Source: Cavia porcellus
Taxonomy: Eukaryota; Chordata; Mammalia; Rodentia; Caviidae
Direction of reading: 5' to 3'
Assembly: GCF_034190915.1 (NCBI RefSeq)
Contig: NW_026947484.1
Location: 210,998,657-211,062,656, forward strand
DNA length: 64,000 nt
The notes beneath the pieces were generated by a model, which was not told the DNA's origin, ran no database searches, and saw only the letters and a program-made list of their open reading frames with translations. The translations under genes were made by a program, and so were the position numbers. Positions within the stretch are counted from its first letter, which is position 1, and every line of letters begins with the position of its first letter. This document shows, one piece after another, positions 23,644 through 32,122 of the stretch.

Positions 23644-24194
23644 TCTCTACCCTTTAAGGGAGGGCTCTTCCCTTTTTCCCCAGGCAATTAGCATGTACTT
23701 TTTGCAATAAATATTGAGCAATGTTGTGGTTCTCACAGCCAGTGACACCTCTCCCCACAGCCAGCTGATTCTGAGCTTGTGTGTAGATACATCTGGAGAG
23801 GCAGGAGTGTCCTGGTGGTGTGGCTGTCTGGTTTGTCCCTAGCAACTCTGCCAACTTCCAGCCCATAAACAGGCTCATCTGCCTACCCAGGCCACACCTG
23901 GGGCTTCCCCAGATACCACCTATGTTTCCCAAGCCTTAGGCTGGATTATGAGGAAGACAGAAACTTGGGAACAGAGAGGACACAAGAAAATCCCACAGCA
24001 CTGATTCTGCCACAGCTCTCCTCTATTCCTGGATTCTCTCTTACCCCAGAGAATCATCTTGTCAAGGGTAAAGCTAAGCTTTCCCCACCTCCCTTCTAGC
24101 CTCTTCCATGGATCAGGGAAATGCTAACAAAAATATCTTTTCCAGGATTATGTGGTTGACTTTCCATTTATTAATTGATTCACTTATTTATCAC
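23644..24194. other. Unique sequence, nothing recognised
   Basis: No repeat or exon is recognisable. Confidence 0.45.
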
Positions 24195-24326
24195 TGTAGA
24201 GGTGGAAGGAGGGGGGAAGGAGATTAAAAAAAGAAAATAAGATGTTACGTGTATGTACCAACTCCACAAAGGAACATAAGCATTATGTACTGAGAACATG
24301 TACTAATAAAAAAATAAAAATCATGG
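24195..24326 (+). repeat. Old L1 3' end, 5'-truncated
   Basis: It has ggtggaaggaggggggaagg, then caccaactccac-like sequence and a 3' end atgtactaataaaaaaataa that parallels the L1 3' end at 18.3 kb. Confidence 0.55.
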
Positions 24327-24342
24327 CCAACTTTGATTAAAT

Positions 24343-24535
24343 TCTTTCTATATGCCAAGTAATGTACTAAACTTTCCAGATATTATCTAATTGAATTATT
24401 CCAACAACCCTGCAATGCAGAAACTATTTTTAGCTCATCTTTCAAATGAGTAGGCTGAGATGTAACTGTCTCGTCTCATGATTATAAGCAGGATGGTCAG
24501 GTTTCTGCATTTTTCCCAGCTCTGTGCCAAGCAGA
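24343..24535 (+). repeat. MIR SINE
   Basis: The MIR order is seen: ttctatatgccaagtaatg, then caacaaccctgcaatgcag, ctcatctttcaaatgag and ccagctctgtgcc. It lies directly downstream of the L1 3' end. Confidence 0.72.
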
Positions 24536-24549
24536 GATTAAGTGGTATA

Positions 24550-24965
24550 TGAGGTGTACTTAGTTATTTTCCTTATTACTGAGAAAAATACCTGGCACCA
24601 ACATTAAAGAAGGAAAGGTTTATGATAGCTCACAGTTTGGGAGGTCTCAGTCCATCGTCAGCTGGCTCCAAGGCAGGGTGGCTTGGTAGAGGTGCATCTC
24701 AGAGGAAAACAGCCCATGGCAAAGCAGAAGCCACAGTAGCCAGTGAACACAGCAGCCCTCTTTCTGGCCCTTATTTCTATCCAGGCTGCCTAGCCATAGA
24801 GTGGGTAGAACTCACACGCAGAATGGGGCACCCTTAATCCTAACATCAAACCAGGAATCACCCCCATCATCATCACATCCTTAATCCCAGCATCACACAT
24901 TCTAGATCCAGCCACCTGTGTAAAGCCCCATCTATGACTGTGTGAGGCTTTGGGGGAACTCTAGG
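24550..24965 (-). repeat. Probable MaLR-type LTR, antisense
   Basis: Antisense words typical of this LTR group occur: gagaaaaatacctggcac, gaaaggtttatgatagctc, acagtttgggaggtctcagt and, at the other end, tttgggggaactctaggt followed by aaaccataac. The subfamily is not resolved. Confidence 0.5.
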
Positions 24966-25904
24966 TATAAACCATAACATATATAGATGATAGTTTTTGC
25001 CCTCTGGGAATGTGAAACTTAGACGGGCATGTAAGATATAAAACAGCTGAGTAGCCAGATGGGGCCACATGAAACTAAAGTCTGAAATAAATTCACCCGC
25101 ACAAGGCAATCAGTGTGGTCTGAACCTGCAGGAGAAGGACTTCCAGGATGAGGTGGCTTTGCTGGGGGCGGTGTTCAGGACTCTGAGTGGTGGTGGTGGG
25201 GAGCAGTTATGTATGGGCTTGGCAGGGGGACGGAGGACAGTGCCACACAGCAGCAGGGCATCTGGAGGGAAGTTTAGAGTGTGCTGTCCAACAGGCCACG
25301 GGAAACAACTCAGCACTTTTTAACGTGTGATAAATTCTCAAAACTGTGACTTCAGGGGCGTAAGTGATGTGAAGAAGCAGAACTCTGAGAAGTTAGGACA
25401 TCCCTCCAGCAGTCTAGGGGTAGTGTAAAATTCTGAACTAAGTTAATAACAGTACAGATGGCCAGGAGGTAAGAGAGGGTGGGGATAAGGTATATTAAAG
25501 GAGGAGCTGATGGAGCTTTGTGATTGGCCGGTTCCAAGCGAGGAGGAAGAAGATTGAAGAATGATTGACAGGGTATAAGCTGGTGAAACAAGGAAACGGT
25601 GATAGTTTAAACTGGAAACTTGAGGGAGGAAGAGGTAAAAGTCCTAGACATTATAAATGCAACCATTTAGATATCTGGGTGAACTATTAGGTGGGAGCAC
25701 AATATTTGTGATTGTAGCTTGGAAGAGGACTTAGGGCTGGAGGACAAGAGTTCCCCAGAGTCCCGCATGGATGCATGGGCAGTGGTGGGTGTTGGGGGAC
25801 AGCTCCCCATGGATATCCTGCATTTTCTGCACATTTTGTGAGCAAGGTACTCACAGACCTTCATTCAGAGTAGTCCAGAATACTTGTATGATAAATAGCC
25901 TTGG
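24966..25904. other. Unique sequence, nothing recognised
   Basis: No repeat or exon is recognisable. Confidence 0.45.
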
Positions 25905-26044
25905 AGCCAGGCATAGTAGAATACACCTGTAATCCCAGGATTTGGGAAGCTGAGGTAGAAAGACTGAAGGTTCGAACCCAGCACAGGAAACGTAATAACT
26001 TAGTGAGACCCTGTCTCAAATAAACTATAAAAAGCGTTGGGGTC
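25905..26044 (+). repeat. B1-dID SINE, left part, split by the HAL1 insertion
   Basis: The B1 half runs from gccaggcatagtagaatac to gtgagaccctgtctcaaa. The start of the right half (aaaaagcgttggggtc, 26,029-26,044) is duplicated on the far side of the HAL1 element at 29,222-29,237, where the dID part resumes. Confidence 0.82.
26029..26044. repeat. Target-site duplication, left copy (HAL1-1)
   Basis: The 16-base word aaaaagcgttggggtc matches aacaagggttggggtc at 29,222-29,237 with two mismatches. On the minus strand the nick would fall at TTTTT/AT, close to the L1 endonuclease preference. Confidence 0.85.
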
Positions 26045-26054
26045 GGATCGGAGA

Positions 26055-26065
26055 ACATGGCGGAC
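26055..26065 (+). promoter_or_regulatory. YY1-like motif near the HAL1 5' end
   Basis: The word acatggcggac lies 11-21 bases into the element and resembles a YY1 site. In human L1 a YY1 site sits at nearly the same place and helps set the transcription start. Copy 2 keeps a matching word at 47,367-47,377. Binding is inferred. Confidence 0.5.
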
Positions 26066-26823
26066 AGACAGCAGCAGCTACTGAAAGCTCTCTGAAAGGC
26101 TCGGCTCAGAGGCCAGGAATGATGCGGACTAAGGAGATACGAACCAGTAGAGATGTGCTCTGCTGACTCAGGAACGAACTGGGTTGAGAGAATCCAACTT
26201 AGAATGCGGTCCTGGCGCTAAAATAGGAACAGAGAAGTCTCGGTGTGGAGGCTCGACCGCGCGACATTGGCTGGCTGCCTCCACAAGCGGCTCGGCAAGG
26301 AGAGACGCGCAGAAGCTCTGGGAACGGGAGTCTGCGCGGCTGGCTGCCTTCACAGCGGCTCGGCAAGGAGAGACGCGCCGAGCTCTGGGAACGGGAGTCC
26401 GCGAACGGAGTCGGAAACAGGACGGACAAGGAGGAAAACTGACTGGTGGCGAGGTGAGCAAGAAACTGACTCCCTACCACAGTTTGACTCCAGCGGAGGT
26501 TTTTCTGGGCTCGGGCAGTCCTGTAAGAGCAGGGCGCGGTGGCAGCTCCAGCCGCACATTCCCCTCTCGGACGGGATTGGTGAAAGGTGCCTGGCCTGAG
26601 TGACGCTGCTGGCGGACTCCCTAGGCTGGCCTAACCCAGATCCCAGAGCCTGACGGTGGCCCGGAGGAGCGACCGACTCCCGCGTAGGCTGCCTCCTCCG
26701 CAACTCCCTGGGGCGCAGCGGTGGGCGGGAACAACTAGCCAGCGCAATTTGATCAGGCTGTGGCTGACAGGCAGGGAAGCCGGGCCTCCTATGTAAGATT
26801 GCATTTTATAAGGAACAGAAAAT
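26066..26823 (+). promoter_or_regulatory. HAL1 5' UTR / presumed internal promoter
   Basis: This G+C-rich leader is rich in CpG. It contains a 67-69-bp tandem duplication (26,271-26,339 and 26,340-26,406) built around ggctcggcaaggagagacgc. It aligns through much of its length with the leader of copy 2 (46,638-47,390, minus). By analogy with L1 it should hold an internal promoter. Open frames inside it (such as 26,184-26,603) are not conserved in an obvious way and are not called. Confidence 0.6.
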
Positions 26824-27876
26824 ATGGGGAAGGGAAGCAACAAAAAAGGCTCCTCGACCCCCAATCCTGAGAAACAGGCAATAGTGGACACCGCACCAAT
26901 ATACATTAAGCGCCATCTAGAGAGCCTCATAGACCAATTCAGGAATGAAGTTATCAATGACCTGAAGCTAGAAGTATGCAGAATAGTTAGAGAAATGCTA
27001 AGCACCACCCAGGAAAAAGCAGATGGTGGAATGGAAGAACAGAAAAAGAGGGGAGAATTGCTTGATGGAGAAAACAGAGAAAGCATTGAGTATGTGAAGC
27101 AGGTTCAAAGGGACTATCAAGAAATTAAGAAGTCTATCCAAGACTGGCATAACAGCTTGAAAGAAACTAAGGACAGACTATCTGAATTGGAGGGCAGACT
27201 TGAAACATGGGAGAATGAAATGAAAAACTTCTTAAAAATAACAACGAAACAAACAGCAATAATACAAAGACAAGAAGATGATAAGAGGATCCATAACTTA
27301 AGGATTAAGAACATAAAAGAAGAAGTAGGGACACAAACAAGTGAACTACAAAAGCTACTCACAGAAATAATCCAGGAGAATTTTCCTAATTTAGCAAAAG
27401 GTAAAGATACTCAGATGTATGAGGCATACAGGACCCCAGCTACCTACAACCCTAACAGAGAAACACCCAGGCATATAATAATAAAAATTCCAGAAATTCA
27501 ATACAAGAACAGAATATTAAAAGCTGTCAGAGACAAGAAACAGATCACTTACAAGGGAATACCCATCAGAATTACAGCAGATTTCTCTGCACAAACCATC
27601 AAATCACGAAGAGCATGGGGAGAAATAATTCAAGCTTTGAAAGATAATAATCTCCAGCCAAGATTGAGATATCCTGCACAACTGTCCCTGGAAATTGATG
27701 GAAAAACGAGGTACTTCCAGGATAAAGAGGAACTGGGGGAATTTGCAACCACCAATTCAACCCTACAGAAAATATTGCAGGATATTCTAAAAAAAGAAAA
27801 ATACAAAGAACCCAGCAATAGTGGCGGGGAGGCCACAACAATTGGAGCAGAGAACAAAATGAAGAAGACAAACTGA
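26824..27876 (+). CDS. HAL1-type ORF1 protein (L1 ORF1p-like RNA-binding protein), intact
   Basis: A 350-residue protein of normal L1 ORF1p length. By family knowledge ORF1p forms trimers, coats the element RNA and acts as a nucleic-acid chaperone in cytoplasmic RNPs. Residues about 75-150 are charged and heptad-like, with WHNSLKETKDRLSEL typical of the coiled coil. About 155-245 match the RRM region, with TPRHIIIKIPEI near residue 213. The C-terminal domain follows, with [19 protein letters not shown] and SRRAW. It is clearly related to, but distinct from, the ORF1p of the L1 copies at 36.0 and 41.5 kb, mostly in the N-terminal half. The start at 26,824 has no in-frame upstream extension. 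No stop or frameshift is present, suggesting a fairly recent insertion. Confidence 0.92.
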   Translation: MGKGSNKKGSSTPNPEKQAIVDTAPIYIKRHLESLIDQFRNEVINDLKLEVCRIVREMLSTTQEKADGGMEEQKKRGELLDGENRESIEYVKQVQRDYQEIKKSIQDWHNSLKETKDRLSELEGRLETWENEMKNFLKITTKQTAIIQRQEDDKRIHNLRIKNIKEEVGTQTSELQKLLTEIIQENFPNLAKGKDTQMYEAYRTPATYNPNRETPRHIIIKIPEIQYKNRILKAVRDKKQITYKGIPIRITADFSAQTIKSRRAWGEIIQALKDNNLQPRLRYPAQLSLEIDGKTRYFQDKEELGEFATTNSTLQKILQDILKKEKYKEPSNSGGEATTIGAENKMKKTN

Positions 27877-29221
27877 CAGCTACTGACAGAAAAAGAGCTC
27901 AACAGAAATGAGACAGAGAAGATTGGATGATAGGAACAGCTTTTTTTGGAGAAAATGACATCTTAATAGGTAATGCTGATTTAGTACCATCTTGTTTTGA
28001 AGTCTCATCTAGCTTTTGTTCTTCTGTCTCCAATGGTCTAAACAGGTTGTATCTTATTGGATTTTGTTATGTACGATAGTATAAGCAAAAACCTTTTAAA
28101 GACAAGGAGATTATACAGAGACCATTGTTCATTTTCTGTTAGTCGATTCTAAATACTCTATAATGCTGTCATTCTCTTAAATGGTTTTACATTGTTTTGA
28201 TATACTTAATGCTACAGTATATGAAGTTGTACTCAAGGACTTCAGGGAGGGAGTCAATATGGTAACTATTTTTGGGTCAGGATTATCTGGTGGTGAAACA
28301 CTATTCTGCTTAAATGGTTATGTTTTGATCTGCCCTGTTTCGCTGTTATGCCCTCTTTTTGCTCAATCTCCACTCCATTATTTACTTTTTTATTTTTATC
28401 CATTTAATTAAAGGGAAAAATATAGCAGGATATAATATAGTAACCCACTTTGACTTTCTATTATTTCAATTTGAAGCCCTGTATTACTCTCACCATCTTG
28501 TTTTTGACTGAGGTTTCTCTATTCTGTTTTGTTGGATAGTATCAGGTTCGAAAGTTTAGGCATCAGCTGAGAAGATAATGAGATTCATTATAACGCCCAT
28601 TCTCGTTGACTTTTATCTACTTTTGAAGACCTACAATATCTCCAATGTTTTGGTTTTGTCGGTTTTATTCTTTACGGTTTTGTTCAATTGTATTACAACT
28701 AATGATATAGGCAATTCTATTAGAAATAGCGGGAGGCATTATGGTAACCATTGTTGATCACCTTGTATTATGTTTTTATATTATCTATTGTGTCCACCCT
28801 TTTGACTTGACCGATTCTGTTCTGTTATGTCACATTTGGTTTTACTCTCTTCCAAAAAAGCAATAAGAACCGTGGGAGCAATGAAACCCAAAATGTGTAA
28901 TAGTCACGGTACAAAAGAGAGGAAAAGAAAGTGCTCTAAACTATATAACTGCATGTATATTTAAATGTATAAGATAGAAAATGGTATCACAGAGTTTTAT
29001 TGGATCATTGAACAGAACTGTTTGCAGTATCATTGTTGGAATGTCCACTCTACAAACTTTAATTTTGTGACTTGAACAATTATTTCTAAGATGGCAATAT
29101 GTAATCCATTAACTAGTGATTTCCTACTGCGCATTTTTTTCTTCTGTAAATCTGTATAACTTGTACCCCCTCACTGTTTTTTTTTCTTTCTTTTCTTTTC
29201 TCCTTAAATAAAAAAAAAAAA
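27877..29221 (+). other. HAL1 copy 1 3' UTR and poly(A) tail
   Basis: About 60 bases after the ORF1 stop, near 27,935, the sequence becomes alignable with the L1-C 3' UTR (complement of 30,511-30,720), sharing gctgatttagtaccatcttg and the word accattgttcattttctgtt. It ends cttaaataaaaaaaaaa. An aataaa-like signal lies within that end. Open frames in this part are short. Confidence 0.75.
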
Positions 29222-29237
29222 AACAAGGGTTGGGGTC
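29222..29237. repeat. Target-site duplication, right copy (HAL1-1)
   Basis: aacaagggttggggtc pairs with the left copy at 26,029-26,044 (14 of 16 identical). Confidence 0.85.
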
Positions 29238-29270
29238 TTGTGTTCAGTTTCTAATATCAATAAAGAAACA
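29238..29270 (+). repeat. B1-dID SINE, right remainder after HAL1
   Basis: The words ttgtgttcagtttctaatat and caataaagaaac continue the tRNA-like half that was interrupted at 26,044. The segment corresponds to the usual gggttcaatccccagtacc region in diverged form. Confidence 0.6.
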
Positions 29271-30284
29271 GCCTTGGAAGAAAGAAAGTGTGCTTCGTCT
29301 AGAGAGAGAGTGAGTCACGCTTACTGTCCTGTGTAAGACATCTTTGGAGCAAAAAGCAGGCATTTTTATGACTAATGACAGAAGATTTAGGTTCCCTCAG
29401 CTCCGAGCTCCTCCACTACCAACCACAGCATCTGCAGGCTTCGTTTGGGGCACACTGCTCCCGCGGGACTGGGGCGCAAGAGGGACTCTATTACTGTTCA
29501 TGCGATTTGCAGAGCAGCGAGCAATAAAGTCCTTTGTCTCTGATCCCAAATCTCTTGTCTTGTGCTAGCATCACTGAAGCGTAATTTGCGGGCTTGTAGA
29601 GTGTGGTGAATTTCTAGTTTTAAGATGCATCAGCTGGGAGAGGAGCGGGGACAGAACAACGTAACCAGTGTTCAGGTCTCAGGTGACTCTGGCAAATGGT
29701 GGACAACAATAGGAGGAGGAAAATTTAGGTAGCTGGAGATGGGATCAGGGTTCTGATGAGCTCAGTAATGAAGCCTGCCCAGCCCACAGTCCCTTCTAAT
29801 ACAAACAACCCCTGATAAGCAAAGATTTCTAAAAATGACATTTTAAAATATATGACCAGTCAGTTTCACTGGCCTGCAGGATCTCTTCAGTCAAAGCTGC
29901 CATCCAGGCATGATCTATTCCACCAATCGCCTGCCTTTGCAGTAAGCATTCCCTCTTATCCATTAGCCTGGCCGGAGGAGCAACTTGGGCCTTTAGCCTC
30001 AGAAGCAGACTGGGGAAGAGGGGAGGTGAAGCAAGGGCTGACCACAGGGAATCTGGGCCAGCTGGGGAGAGACCCTGAGGAAAGACACACGGTCCAGAGA
30101 GAGCAACAGACTTGGGCTGGGCTCTCTGCCCATAGCGGGGGTCATGCTGGCCTTTGAGTGAGGCCTTGCAGGATGAAATGCAGGCCCAGGGTGCTGCCAT
30201 CCTCAGAAGGCAGGCACAGCACAGCCCAGGCGGGGCTAGCATAGTCTTGCCTTATCCGTGGATAGGAGCGGACTCCCTTCAAGT
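29271..30284. other. Unique sequence, nothing recognised
   Basis: A 137-codon minus-strand frame (29,829-30,242) and a 101-codon plus-strand frame overlap and show no domains. Confidence 0.45.
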
Positions 30285-30440
30285 CAGTCTACCTGGCACT
30301 CACTAAGCACTTCTATCTGCTGGGGTCTAGGTAAGCTCTGGAGAAATAATGAACAACACATGGTCCTAACCTCAAAGATCTAAGGCACGGTGGTGCTGCT
30401 GGGGATAAACCCACACACAGATATTACAGAGAATAATGTC
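30285..30440 (+). repeat. MIR or L2-like fragment
   Basis: The words ctcactaagcacttctatc, gctggggtctagg and tggtcctaacctcaaag follow the order of an old MIR/L2 3' segment. The match is weak. Confidence 0.4.
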
Positions 30441-30509
30441 TATAATAATGAAAGCATGTACACGTTCAAGGCCTGGGAGGATTCCTCCTGATGTGATTGT
30501 TGTTACCAA

Positions 30510-30933
30510 TTTTTTTTTAACAGAAAAAATGATCAATGGTTTCAATATTATCTCTTTGCCTATAACAATTTTTGTTTATACTACCACATACGATAAAATC
30601 CAGCAAGTTACAACATGATAAAATCAATGGAGACAGAAGAGCCACAGTTTGGTGCGGCTTTAAGACAAGATGGTATTAAATCAGCACTAGCTATTATGAT
30701 GTCTTATTTTCTTCAAAGTAGTTGTTCATTGCATCAGAGGCCATAATATCAAACAGCTCAGAATAAAGCCATTCCAATTAATGAGTGAAAATTTTATAAG
30801 GCTTCAAGGCCACATAATGGGGAATCGTGGTTATCACGTACTTTTATATATTTGAATCATTTCCTACACTAGGGAAACTATTCGGTGTTCACAGAATGCA
30901 AGTTTGATTTAGTTCACTTATGAGTATGGTTTC
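30510..30933 (-). mobile_element. L1-C, 3' part, separated from its body by the L1-B insertion
   Basis: Minus strand: end of ORF2 (stop codon at 30,864-30,866), then a 353-base 3' UTR and a 9-base A tail (T run 30,510-30,518). Its ORF2 reading continues at 37,682 on the far side of L1-B. The 3' UTR is much shorter than those of L1-B and the HAL1 copies and stops where theirs continue, so the transcript probably ended early. Confidence 0.82.
30920..30933. repeat. Target-site duplication, left copy (L1-B)
   Basis: atgagtatggtttc is identical to 37,668-37,681. At the undisturbed right side the site reads ggtttc/aagc, close to the L1 endonuclease preference TTTT/AA. Confidence 0.93.
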
Positions 30934-32122
30934 TTTTTTTTTTTTATTTAAGAGGAAAAAGAGAAAAACACAAAACAAACCAAAGCGGCGTAAGGGTACA
31001 CGCAGTACAGAACTACAAAACAAAACAAAACAAAAAAACATAACAGTAAGAAATTACCTGCTAGTAGATTACACATTATCTTCTTGAAAATAGTTCCTCA
31101 AATCACAGTATCAAAGAACACAAGGTGGACATTCAAACAGGGAGACTGCAAACAGCTGTGTTCAATGTTCCAAAAACATTGATAAAGTCAGCTATTTAAC
31201 ACCCCCAAGCACACTTGCTGTTATATCCGTTAGAGCTCTTTTTCTTTTTTTTTTTTCCCTCTCTTTTTTACAACAAAATTTACACATCTTGGATTTTATT
31301 ACTCCTTAGTGCTTATTACTTTCTTTGGGGGGGGGAAGAATACAGTCAAATATGGCAAAACAAAGCTGTCAGTCAATACCAAGGATAGACATAGCACATG
31401 GTGTAGAACAGAGTACAAGTTTATCAACAATGGTTATCAACGTTGTCCCTTGTTTCCTTAAAAAGAATTGTCTATCTTATTAGATATTATAAAGTTGGAC
31501 AAAACAGTAGAGAACAAGACCAATAAAACTTAGGCATTGTAAACATTACAGGACTTCCAAAGGAGACAATAGTCAAACCAGAATGGGTATCTTAGTGAAT
31601 CTTATTGTCTTCAAAGTAGTTGCCTATGTCTTCAAACTTGATACTATCATATAGAATGGAACAGAGTCTAATCAGTCAAAACAAGATTGTGGGAGTACTA
31701 CAGGACTTCAAAACAAGTTAATAGGAAATCGAAAAGAGTTACTATTTATATATCCTAATTTTTTTGAATTTTTTCTTTAATTAAGACAAACATAAGAAAT
31801 GACTAAATAATTTTTTTTGAAACAATAAGGGGGAGATTGAGATAAAACAGGACATAACAATATAACAATAGAGGTCACAGCATGACTGTTTCAACAACCT
31901 AGTACTTCACCACCTTATAACCTGACTTAATAGTAGTTACCATAGTGTCTTTTTCCTTGAAATATTTGGATAAAACTTCATATACTCTAGCTTCAAATAT
32001 TTTCATATCAAGAAGCCCAGAATAAAGCCTTTCTAATTAATGAGTGAAAACTTTATAAGGCTTCAAGGCCACCTAATGGGGAATAATGATTACCACATAT
32101 TTTTATATATTTGAATCATTAT
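30934..32122 (-). other. L1-B 3' UTR and poly(A) tail
   Basis: It aligns with the HAL1 copy 2 3' UTR (44,190-45,200), sharing gtggacattcaaacag, cttattgtcttcaaagtag and gtagttaccatagtgtc. Next to the ORF2 stop it also matches L1-C (caaggccacctaatgggg). Between these two matches it lacks about 350 bases found in L1-C and HAL1, near 32,010-32,030. Confidence 0.8.

Larger units (their letters stand above)
26045..29221 (+). mobile_element. Full-length half-L1 (HAL1-type) retrotransposon, copy 1
   Basis: This 3.2-kb element has a G+C-rich 5' UTR (26,045-26,823), one intact 350-codon ORF1 (26,824-27,876), a 1.35-kb 3' UTR and a poly(A) tail ending near 29,221. It is bounded by a 16-bp target-site duplication. 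No endonuclease or reverse-transcriptase sequence is present. ORF1 is followed after about 60 bases by sequence homologous to the L1 3' UTR. This is the layout of the half-L1 group, which encodes only ORF1p and is thought to rely on L1 ORF2p in trans. The same 5' start is seen in copy 2 at 47,390, so this copy is complete rather than truncated. Confidence 0.88.

Noticed and set aside
26184..26603. Upstream open frames of 118-139 codons in the HAL1 leader
   Set aside because: They overlap in several frames in a G+C-rich leader with a tandem duplication. There is no sign that the same frames are kept in copy 2.
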